Below, one piece after another: positions 57,462-64,000 of a DNA stretch of 64,000 nt. Both the position numbers and the translations under genes were made by a program. Origin of the DNA: UBA6144 sp964399165. Its GTDB lineage: Bacteria > Bdellovibrionota > Bacteriovoracia > Bacteriovoracales > Bacteriovoracaceae. Within the stretch, counting starts at the first letter, position 1; each line of letters starts with the position of its first letter. The stretch is taken from positions 1 through 64,000 of the forward strand of contig CAYNPO010000010.1 in assembly GCA_964399165.1 (NCBI GenBank), read 5' to 3'. Below the pieces are notes generated by a model that ran no database searches, was not told the origin of the DNA, and worked only from the letters and a program-made list of their open reading frames with translations.

Positions 57462-60170
57462 TCAACCAATGCTGTTGTGGATGGTGTTCACGAGCAAGTG
57501 GCGGTCCACCGGTTTGGTCAGATAGTCGTTGAACCCGCTGGCCATGGCCTTCTCTTTTTCTTCGCGGAGGGCATGGGCGGTGAGGGCCACCACCGGTTTG
57601 TGGAATCCAGCCTCGCGCAACTTCGCCAAGGCGCGATACCCGTCCAGCACCGGCATCTGGATGTCCATCAGCACAATATCGTGGCTGCCCTCAAGGGCCT
57701 TGCGCACGCCCTCCTCACCGTTGTCGGCGGTCTCGACTTTGGCCTTGGCTTTTTCCAGGAACAGGCTGATCAGCACTTGGTTGTCCTTGGAATCCTCCAC
57801 CAACAGCACATTCACTCCCTCCAAGGATGGCGGCGCGTCCCCGACTTTTGATTTGGCCTTGGCGGGTGCCGCGTATCCGGGGGGCACGAGGGGCACGCGC
57901 AGTTCGAAAGTGGTCCCTGTCCCCCCCGCGCTCTCTTTGAGTGTTAGATCGCCCTGTAGGGCCTTCGCTAACTGCTTGGAGAGTGCAAGCCCCAGTCCGC
58001 TGCCGCCGTACTTGCGCGTGACGGATCCGTCGCCCTGGAAGAATGATTTGAAGAGCTGGTCGCGGTGCTCCTCCTTGATTCCGGGGCCGGTGTCCTCTAC
58101 TAGGAAAAGCATTTCCCCCTTTTCCGGGAGCAGGGAGACGGCCAGGCGCACGTGGCCCTGTTCTGTGAACTTGGTGGCATTGGAGAGGAGATTCACCAGG
58201 ATTTGCTTGAGCCGCGTGCCATCTGTATGGATGCGCGCTGGAGTCTCAGGGGAACGCTCCAGCTTGAAGCTGAGACCTTTGGATTCCGCCCGTGGCCGCC
58301 AGATGGCCTCGAGTTCCTCGAGAAACCGGTCCAGCGGCACTTCGGTGTTCTCCACGAAAAAGGTGTTGGCCTCGATCTTGGAAAGGTCCAGGACGTCGCC
58401 GATGATGCGGGTGAGTTCGCGCCCGTTGCGCACGATCTTGTCGGCGTATGTTTCCACTAGCGCTGGATTGTGGCTGTTCTCGTGGGAGAGTTCGGCGAAG
58501 CCCAACATCAGGCCCAGGGGCGTGCGGATTTCGTGGCTCACGTTGGCGAGGAAAATGGATTTGGCGCGGTTGGCATTATCTAGCTCGCGGTACAGATTGG
58601 CGTTGTCCATCGCCACCCCAGCCTGAAGCGCCAGGGTGCGGGCGATGGTTTCTGCGCGCTCCGTGAAGACGCCGGGTTCGGGGTGCCCGAAGAAGAGGCC
58701 TCCTAGAACCTTGCCGTTCTTCGAGATCACGGGAACTGACAAATAGCTCCTCACCGGCAAGTGCCCCTTGGGCATGCCGAAGTGGGGGGCCATGAGGCCG
58801 TAGCGGAGATCCTTCGTGATATCATCCACGCGCAGGACGCCGGTTCCCTCGAAGGTGGGCCTGAATACAGGGGTGTTCCTGGGCATGCCGAATCCCGCGA
58901 AGTCCGACATCTCGGCACCGGACAAGGTATAGAGCATAAGGACGTCACCGTGGTCGTCCACGGAATTGTAGAAAAAGGCCCCGAACTTCGCTTTGGTGAG
59001 TTTGGTGCCCACGTCGGTCACCATTTGCACGATGTGGCCGAGGTCCTGGTCCGCCTTGAGGGAAGTTCCCATGCGCGCCACCAGTTGGAGAATTTCCTTC
59101 TCCTCGCGCAACTGCCGTTCGGCCACCAGGCGCTGGTCGATGTCCTCGATGAGTTTTTCGGCGAAGCTGTCCGCGCGACGGGCGGAGTAGGTGACCGCAG
59201 CGGTTAGCAGGATCCCCACCAGGAGCGTAAACCAAGGGTAAAAACGCGCATAGGGGAGGGTGAAGCGGTCGGTCGCCTGGAGCGTGATGGTCCAGGTATG
59301 TTCAGCGGCTTCGAAGCGCAGGACCTTGGCGTACATGGGACTGGCTTCACGGGAGTCGCCCAGGCTGAAGACCACGCTATCGGCGGAAACCGCTTCGCCG
59401 TCGTGGACGCTCATGATGAGGTGCCCGGGACGTTTCGCCAAGTCGCGACCCACTTCCCCGAACAGACTTCGGGCGCGGAAGCCACCATACACGAATCCAG
59501 CCAAGGCCCCCAGGCGCTGTTCAGGCGTGCCCAACGACGCTCCCGCTTTGTAGTGGGGTACGAACACGATGAAATAAGTGTCGCTGGGGGAGGGGTTTTG
59601 CACTGACAAGGGTAAGACGCGGTCGGTGGCGACAGGTTTTCCCAGTTCCGCCGCCTTTTTCATCGCCTCCCATCGGACGGGATCCATCGAAAGGTCCATG
59701 CCCCGGGCGGTCGTGGGGACTTTCGTGAGGCTTTTCACGTATACCACCACGGCATGGTGGGATTTCCGGTCGAGGGGTTGGGCAAAGTGGGGAGGATACT
59801 TCGCGCGCAAGGCGGGCATTTCCGCCGCCGTCACGTATTTTATGTAGCCGACGTTTTGGATGCCGGGAAAGGAGGTCGGGAGGTCCATGCCTTCCACGTA
59901 GGCGTGGAACTCGGCCTCAGACAGGTCCGGTTTGATTTCGAAGAGGTTGCGAGTGTAGACTAGGGAGTTGGTGTAGATCGTCATCCGGCTCTTGAAGGCT
60001 TCGCTGAGCCCGATGGCCGTGCGCTCGAAACGTCCGAGGTTTTCCGTGCGCGCCCATTGGTAGGCCAGAAAGGATGCCGCGATGGTCAAACACGCGCAAA
60101 GCCCCCCAAGTATGAGGGGGTGGAAGGCGCGGCGCTGCTGGATGATTTCTTTGCGATATTGTTCGGGCAT
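57462..60170 (-). CDS. CHASE-GAF hybrid histidine kinase
   Basis: A kinase of about 902 residues. A membrane helix (about 20-40) is followed by a periplasmic CHASE domain (GIQNVGYIKYV, MDPVRWEAM), a second membrane helix (about 310-330), a cytoplasmic GAF domain (about 370-520), HisKA (NVSHEIRTPLG), HATPase (VNLLSNATKF, DTGPGI, GGSGLGL) and a C-terminal receiver (LMDIQMPVLDG, then LTKPVD). CHASE domains sense small extracellular ligands such as cytokinin-like molecules or peptides. I chose the ATG at 60170 with AGGA upstream. Confidence 0.92.
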   Translation of the reverse strand: MPEQYRKEIIQQRRAFHPLILGGLCACLTIAASFLAYQWARTENLGRFERTAIGLSEAFKSRMTIYTNSLVYTRNLFEIKPDLSEAEFHAYVEGMDLPTSFPGIQNVGYIKYVTAAEMPALRAKYPPHFAQPLDRKSHHAVVVYVKSLTKVPTTARGMDLSMDPVRWEAMKKAAELGKPVATDRVLPLSVQNPSPSDTYFIVFVPHYKAGASLGTPEQRLGALAGFVYGGFRARSLFGEVGRDLAKRPGHLIMSVHDGEAVSADSVVFSLGDSREASPMYAKVLRFEAAEHTWTITLQATDRFTLPYARFYPWFTLLVGILLTAAVTYSARRADSFAEKLIEDIDQRLVAERQLREEKEILQLVARMGTSLKADQDLGHIVQMVTDVGTKLTKAKFGAFFYNSVDDHGDVLMLYTLSGAEMSDFAGFGMPRNTPVFRPTFEGTGVLRVDDITKDLRYGLMAPHFGMPKGHLPVRSYLSVPVISKNGKVLGGLFFGHPEPGVFTERAETIARTLALQAGVAMDNANLYRELDNANRAKSIFLANVSHEIRTPLGLMLGFAELSHENSHNPALVETYADKIVRNGRELTRIIGDVLDLSKIEANTFFVENTEVPLDRFLEELEAIWRPRAESKGLSFKLERSPETPARIHTDGTRLKQILVNLLSNATKFTEQGHVRLAVSLLPEKGEMLFLVEDTGPGIKEEHRDQLFKSFFQGDGSVTRKYGGSGLGLALSKQLAKALQGDLTLKESAGGTGTTFELRVPLVPPGYAAPAKAKSKVGDAPPSLEGVNVLLVEDSKDNQVLISLFLEKAKAKVETADNGEEGVRKALEGSHDIVLMDIQMPVLDGYRALAKLREAGFHKPVVALTAHALREEKEKAMASGFNDYLTKPVDRHLLVNTIHNSIG

Positions 60171-60279
60171 GGGTGTCCTAGCACAGCAGCATAAAAGACC
60201 TACCAAAGGTTAGACAACCAAGCCTTCGTATTAGAGAAGCTTTAATGAGCGTTGGGCCTGGACAAGCTTTGGACGGAGG

Positions 60280-61026
60280 CTAGGAACCGGCGGCGAATTG
60301 GTAAACCACGCCTCGGAAGGTGGTGTGAAAACCCAACTTCTCCAGAATAGGAACCGATGTGGCTTCTCTGGCCTGAGTCACGGCATGGGATAGACCTAGC
60401 TGTTTGAGGTACTCCAATCGCGCGCGCACGAGGGAACGGTAGACCCCCCTGCCACGCATTTCCGGTACGGTGGAGCTACTCACGAGATAGCCATGGCCAG
60501 GTTTGAGCACCAGTCCCGCCATGCCCGCCAGCCTCCCACCGATTTTGGCCAAGAAGTGCAGGTAGGGGGAACCAGGACGCAAGGATAGGGCCAAGCGCGC
60601 ACCCTCGTGGCCCCCGGTCACCTTGAGCAGTTCATCAAAGTTATGCAGGCCCACCAGCTCCGTCGTCACTTCATCTGGAACGCCGAAAGACAGGTCCACG
60701 GGACAAACCATTCCCCGGAAACCCCACTGGATCTCGGCGAGGGGCGAGATGCGCTGGCCAAAGTCTGTGGGCGTGCACATGTTCGGCGCGGTTACCCAGT
60801 TGAAGGGGAGGTTGTATTCACGGTACTCCGCGAACACCTGCTGGATCTTTCTCTCCACTTCGTCCTTTTCCATGTGCGAAATGATGACCTCGTTGAGATC
60901 CACGTCTTGCAGGGAGGGCGTGAGAAGCTGGTACCATCGCTCCGTGAGCGTGACCCGCGTGTCGGGGCGCAGGAGGTAGGAGCCCACGGGAGCGAGGGCC
61001 GATGACTTGGCCATGTCGAGAGTCAT
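60280..61026 (-). CDS. GNAT-family N-acetyltransferase
   Basis: A 248-residue protein with a C-terminal GNAT domain. The acetyl-CoA pocket reads STVPEMRGRGVYRSLVRARLEYLK and the last strand is LGFHTTFRGVVYQF. The first 100 residues have no clear domain but contain helices like those of two-domain GNAT proteins. The substrate is unknown. It starts nine bases after clpP on the same strand and is likely cotranscribed. Confidence 0.88.
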   Translation of the reverse strand: MTLDMAKSSALAPVGSYLLRPDTRVTLTERWYQLLTPSLQDVDLNEVIISHMEKDEVERKIQQVFAEYREYNLPFNWVTAPNMCTPTDFGQRISPLAEIQWGFRGMVCPVDLSFGVPDEVTTELVGLHNFDELLKVTGGHEGARLALSLRPGSPYLHFLAKIGGRLAGMAGLVLKPGHGYLVSSSTVPEMRGRGVYRSLVRARLEYLKQLGLSHAVTQAREATSVPILEKLGFHTTFRGVVYQFAAGS

Positions 61027-61035
61027 CCGGGCATC

Positions 61036-61632
61036 TTACACGGCAACAGGCCTTTTCGCGACAATTCCACTGATCAATCCTAGCTCCACGGCCTCTGCGG
61101 GCTCCACCCATCTGTCCCGCTCCATTAGTTCTACGTACTTTTCCACGGGGGTGCCGGTGCGGTCCGCATAGAGACGGTGCATTTTGTTTTTCAACCGGAT
61201 AATGTCCTGGGCATGGATGTCCAGGTCGGAGGCCGAGGCTTGCAGATAACCTCCGATCAGGGGTTGGTGCAGCAGGAACTTAGCATTGGGATGGCAGTAA
61301 CGGTTTTTTTTCTCGGCCGCCAGCGCGATCACGGACCCCATGCTGGCCGCGAGTCCCGTCACGATGGTAGAGACCTCGGGCGAAATGAAACGGACCATGT
61401 CGTAGATGGCGAAGCCTGATGTGACCTCCCCTCCAGGAGAGTTTATCCAGAGAGTGATAGGTGATCCCGCGTCGCTGGCCTCAAGAGCCAGGAGTTCCCG
61501 GCATACCCGGTGGGCCATCTCGGAATTGACCATGCCGTTCAAGAACACCTGTCGGCGTTGGAACAGTCGTTGGTCGACGGGGGTGAACGTCTGGATGCTC
61601 GCGGCTTCCTTGGTCGGGGCTTCTTCGCTCAT
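61036..61632 (-). CDS. clpP: ATP-dependent Clp protease, proteolytic subunit
   Basis: A 198-residue ClpP that forms a tetradecameric protease chamber with Clp ATPases. Catalytic Ser97 (GLAASMG), His122 (LLHQP) and Asp173 (MERDRW) are present, with INSPGG. It is shorter and more divergent than typical ClpP (for example NRYCHPNAKFLLHQPLIGG), so it may be a second, non-housekeeping copy. I chose the ATG at 61632 because AAGGAGG lies four bases upstream; longer in-frame starts add 35 residues without a ribosome site. Confidence 0.92.
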   Translation of the reverse strand: MSEEAPTKEAASIQTFTPVDQRLFQRRQVFLNGMVNSEMAHRVCRELLALEASDAGSPITLWINSPGGEVTSGFAIYDMVRFISPEVSTIVTGLAASMGSVIALAAEKKNRYCHPNAKFLLHQPLIGGYLQASASDLDIHAQDIIRLKNKMHRLYADRTGTPVEKYVELMERDRWVEPAEAVELGLISGIVAKRPVAV

Positions 61633-61726
61633 AAATCCTCCTTGAGGAGCAAGGCTAGGCGAGAATGCGAGTGTCGTGAGTACGTAAAATTTACATACCC
61701 CCTTCCCAAACTGTACAAACATTCCC

Positions 61727-62272
61727 ATGGCGCTCACCGCTACCCTTTATCGCTTTACGCTCGAGCTTTCTGACATCACGCGTGGTGTGTATCAAACATT
61801 GGACCTGCGGGTGGCGATGCATCCGTCCGAATCCATGCCTTATCTTCTCACTCGTGTCATGGCCTACGCCCTAAACTTTACGGAAGGCCTGGAGTTTTCA
61901 CCGGGTGGTCTGAGCGACACTGAGTCTCCCGCCATCACCTTGGCGGGACCCCACGGGGCGTCCGCATTGGCAATTGAAGTCGGTTCGCCCGGGGCCAAGC
62001 GTCTGCACAAGGCGATGAAGAGATGTGAGGCGATGAAGGTGTATACCTACAAGCACCCCGACAACTTGTTGGCCGAAATGCGCGCGGAGAAGATTCACCG
62101 CGCGGATGAGATCGAGCTGTACGCTTTGGAGGCCCGATTTCTTGACGAGGTAGCCACCGTGCTCAAGCGGGATAACCGCTGGGCCTTACTGCACGATGAG
62201 GGGCATGTGACGTTGCATGTGGGCGAGGCTTCCTATGAGACGGATATACAGCGAGTATTCCTGGGGGCGTGA
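61727..62272 (+). CDS. yaeQ: YaeQ family protein
   Basis: A 181-residue cytoplasmic protein of the YaeQ family, a PD-(D/E)xK-like fold of unknown role. Family patterns are visible: FTLELSDITRGVYQTLDLRVAMHPSES, YALNFTEGLEFS, AIEVGSPGAKRLHKA and VYTYKH. The Glu and Lys of the nuclease-like site (EVGSPGAKR) are conserved. It is divergent from clpP and convergent with the sigma factor gene. Confidence 0.92.
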   Translation: MALTATLYRFTLELSDITRGVYQTLDLRVAMHPSESMPYLLTRVMAYALNFTEGLEFSPGGLSDTESPAITLAGPHGASALAIEVGSPGAKRLHKAMKRCEAMKVYTYKHPDNLLAEMRAEKIHRADEIELYALEARFLDEVATVLKRDNRWALLHDEGHVTLHVGEASYETDIQRVFLGA

Positions 62273-62300
62273 AGGGGGGCCTGAGTGGTGGTTAGCCCAT

Positions 62301-62825
62301 TTACGTGCAATCACAGTCTCGCAGGTCCGCGAGGCTTCCCGGATTGCAACACGACTTGAAGAGCGCCTTGAGCCTTTCCCGAGCGCGCATGGCGCGCACC
62401 CGCAAGGCTGACTCCGAAATCCCGATTTCGGCCGAAAGTTCCTTCAGAGTCCTTTTCCCGAAGAAATGCTTCTTAAGCACGTCACGGTCCCCTTCAGCAA
62501 GCTCGTCCATAAGGCGGGAGACGCACCCACAAATTTCCCTCTCGGATTCCTTGTCTGCCAACAAAGCCTCAGCGAGTTCATCGCTCTTCGCCGCCATGAG
62601 CTTGCGCTTGCGGAGGACGTCGATTGCTGCATTGGACAGGACCCGGTAAAACCAGCCGTCCAGATTCTCCAGTTCGCTGAGCTGGTTGTCGGCCTGGATG
62701 ACCTTCACCATGGCGTCCTGGAAAATGTCCTCCGTCTCGGCCCTGCTCAAGCCGAACTTACCGAGCCAACGGTGGCTCTGGTCTTTCAGCTCGTTTAATC
62801 GCGCCAAGGCGGAGGACTCATCCAT
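62301..62825 (-). CDS. ECF-type RNA polymerase sigma factor with Cys-rich tail
   Basis: A 174-residue sigma factor. Region 2 (EDIFQDAMVKVI, then LDGWFYRVLSNAAIDVLRKRK) and region 4 (LKELSAEIGISESALRVRAMRARERLK) are clear. The last 16 residues hold four cysteines (a CC pair and a CDC), like the metal-sensing tails of CorE-type ECF factors. No anti-sigma gene is nearby. It lies nine bases downstream of a metallothionein gene in one operon behind an ECF-style promoter. I infer metal-dependent activity of the sigma factor. Confidence 0.9.
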   Translation of the reverse strand: MDESSALARLNELKDQSHRWLGKFGLSRAETEDIFQDAMVKVIQADNQLSELENLDGWFYRVLSNAAIDVLRKRKLMAAKSDELAEALLADKESEREICGCVSRLMDELAEGDRDVLKKHFFGKRTLKELSAEIGISESALRVRAMRARERLKALFKSCCNPGSLADLRDCDCT

Positions 62826-62834
62826 GCTGTCAGT

Positions 62835-62942
62835 TTACTCGTTTTTACCGCCGCAGTCCTTGCACACGCAGCCGGGACCGCACTCACAACCGCCGGGGGC
62901 ACATACGCATTTGACCTGTTCACTACACTTACATCCACTCAT
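62835..62942 (-). CDS. 35-residue metallothionein-like protein
   Basis: A 35-residue protein starting MSGCKC with nine cysteines in CxC pairs (CKC, CVC, CEC, CVC and one single C) and no aromatic residues, as expected of a metal-binding metallothionein. AAGGAGG lies five bases before the ATG. It is followed by the ECF sigma factor gene nine bases later. It would bind Cu, Zn or Cd; the metal is not known. A longer reading from 63020 lacks a ribosome site. Confidence 0.82.
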   Translation of the reverse strand: MSGCKCSEQVKCVCAPGGCECGPGCVCKDCGGKNE

Positions 62943-62965
62943 GGTTCCTCCTTCGTTACCCATAA

Positions 62966-62991
62966 GACGAACGAGGGCGTGAGACGTTACA
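62966..62991 (-). promoter_or_regulatory. Predicted ECF sigma promoter
   Basis: On the minus strand TGTAAC, 16 bases, then CGTC matches the general -35/-10 form of ECF-dependent promoters and lies 24-49 bases before the metallothionein ATG. It suggests that the sigma factor drives its own operon. Confidence 0.5.
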
Positions 62992-63142
62992 GGCGAGTGG
63001 CTGCCAGACGGTGGTGTCAAAATGGACCCATGGCAAGGCCTTCACACCGCCTCAAAAGACAGGCTTATAAACTTGTAACGCAGGATGTCCCCGGGTTAAA
63101 AGCCGACCACTGGTCCTCAATTCCCCTCCCCAAGGAGTCCGC

Positions 63143-63673
63143 ATGAAACGCCTTTGCTCGCTCGCCTTGATCGTGGTTCTCACCGCCCTCGTGGGTTGTC
63201 GCCGTCCGGTGGATGTTCCCGGTGGCGTTGTTCCTGAGCAATACTTGTCCGACGTGCAAAAGGTCGTGGGCGACTACATTGGTGGTCTGGACCGCGGCCA
63301 GCCGGGCATCCTGCGGCTCTCCCTTGTGGAAGGAAACCGCTTGAAGGCCGAGTTCCTGGATTTCCAGGGCCGTCTCGTGGATCTGCATGACGCCTGCACC
63401 ACCCGTCCGGAGTTCATCGGCAAGGTGGAAATCGGAGAACGTCGTCGGGTCGCCGTCGCTTACTTTGACCTCGTAAAGTCTGGCTGCAGAAGGGTGGAAG
63501 GTCGCCATTTGGTACTGAGCCTGGTTTACGGGCCTGACTTCTCCACCATCCGCGGCTTCCACGCTGCGATCCATGAGTACACGTACTCCACTGGATCGGG
63601 TGAGGACGAAACTACCACGCGGGTTTATACCCGGGGTTACTTCGGCCGCAACCGCACTGAAGGCGGGCTTTAA
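63143..63673 (+). CDS. Lipoprotein of unknown function
   Basis: A 176-residue envelope protein with signal peptide and lipobox LTALVGC (Cys19). The mature part is beta-rich with two cysteines (DACTTR, SGCRR). No family is recognised. AAGGAG precedes the ATG and a strong terminator follows the stop. TGTAAC occurs in the upstream region (63074-63079), as in the promoter of the metallothionein operon, but without the CGTC box at the expected distance. Confidence 0.75.
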   Translation: MKRLCSLALIVVLTALVGCRRPVDVPGGVVPEQYLSDVQKVVGDYIGGLDRGQPGILRLSLVEGNRLKAEFLDFQGRLVDLHDACTTRPEFIGKVEIGERRRVAVAYFDLVKSGCRRVEGRHLVLSLVYGPDFSTIRGFHAAIHEYTYSTGSGEDETTTRVYTRGYFGRNRTEGGL

Positions 63674-63685
63674 TCTGACTCGCTC

Positions 63686-63718
63686 AACCGGGAGGGCCAA
63701 AAGCTCTCCCGGTTTTTT
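63686..63718 (+). terminator. Intrinsic terminator with T6 tail
   Basis: A perfect 9-bp stem (AACCGGGAG with CTCCCGGTT) with an 11-base loop and a T run. It ends the lipoprotein gene. Confidence 0.9.
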
Positions 63719-63805
63719 CATGCCAGCGGAGCACTTTCGAGCAGACGAGCAAACAACCCGATCCTAAGATAGACTCGCTGGCTCCGTTGGGGCATCGTTG
63801 GTCAT

Positions 63806-64000
63806 ATGGTCTGGTCGTTACTCGCGCTTGCGCTGGCCCCCTGGCTATCGGTTCATGCGGCCCCTCGCTGGGACGATCCCCACTGGCTTAAACTCCTCCA
63901 CTACCGTAAGCAGATCACCGGTGGTTATCTTTCGGAGGCCGACGGCAAGGAGTTCTTCCTCTCTTCGGGAGGCAAGTCGTCGCCACGGGACGAGCTGGCC
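63806..64000 (+). CDS. Exported DUF4105-like protein (5' part only)
   Basis: The first 65 codons of a gene cut by the window end. A signal peptide (about residues 1-18, ending VHA) is followed by WLKLLHYRK, then SEADGKEFFLSSGGKSSPRDEL. This pattern matches the beginning of DUF4105 (Lnb N-terminal) periplasmic domains, which have a conserved LLHY and FFL..GG..P..EL. There is no strong ribosome site before the ATG. Confidence 0.6.
   Translation, partial: MVWSLLALALAPWLSVHAAPRWDDPHWLKLLHYRKQITGGYLSEADGKEFFLSSGGKSSPRDELA

Overview
The window is a dense, GC-rich (by eye about 60%) stretch of a Gram-negative chromosome. It carries lipoproteins with lipoboxes, a TonB-dependent receptor, many Sec-type secreted proteins and several multi-domain sensor kinases. 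Three secreted trypsin-like proteases, an S28 serine peptidase, a gingipain-type C25 peptidase, a GH84 glycosidase, YaeQ, TlyA, succinylarginine dihydrolase and DUF4105 together suggest the Bdellovibrionota or another deltaproteobacteria-like lineage. That placement is an inference from gene content; there is no rRNA here to settle it. No transposase, phage gene or CRISPR array was seen. A run of exactly 100 N (39062-39161) is a scaffold gap inside tandem HAMP repeats.

Layout. 0-8.3 kb: a membrane protein, a CAU-anticodon tRNA, dapF, TlyA, apt, a secreted trypsin-like protease and asnB. 8.4-15 kb: a secreted TolB/Kelch double propeller, an MFS transporter, a coupled secreted-protein/protease pair, free methionine-(R)-sulfoxide reductase coupled to an SDR, a TM2 protein and an HD hydrolase. 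15-19 kb: a co-oriented run of DUF1295 protein, TrmO, type III polyketide synthase and a membrane-domain/methyltransferase fusion. 19-25 kb: an S28 peptidase, then an island of short, mostly disordered proteins with strong Shine-Dalgarno sites, a candidate structured RNA and an RRDD-repeat lipoprotein, then a third trypsin-like protease and a secreted tyrosine phosphatase. 25-32 kb: the C25 peptidase, a manganese-type (yybP-ykoY) riboswitch in front of a 39-residue lipoprotein, aminopeptidase P, a di-haem lipoprotein, two paralogous secreted proteins and a divergent LysR regulator.

32.7-47 kb is a signalling block on the minus strand made of two tightly overlapping operons. The first runs from a soluble kinase with at least ten HAMP repeats, through a REC-PAS hybrid kinase and a winged-helix-like protein, to two DUF5985 membrane proteins. 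The second runs from a TonB-dependent receptor through a YfiR-like periplasmic protein, a membrane histidine kinase and a REC-HD-GYP protein to a single-domain response regulator, which reads as a route from the outer membrane to intracellular signalling. 47-64 kb holds a GH84 enzyme, a long acyl-CoA dehydrogenase, an alkyltransferase-like (ATL) gene without a normal start codon, astB, an AI-2E/PerM-type permease, a nuclease/XPD-like helicase pair, a CHASE hybrid kinase, ClpP with a GNAT enzyme, YaeQ, and a compact metallothionein plus ECF sigma factor operon behind an ECF-type promoter.

The observations I would follow up first are the metallothionein/ECF sigma pair, the manganese riboswitch controlling a tiny lipoprotein, the candidate RNA at 21343-21517, the polyketide synthase operon with its membrane-methyltransferase fusion, and the TonB-YfiR-kinase-HD-GYP operon.
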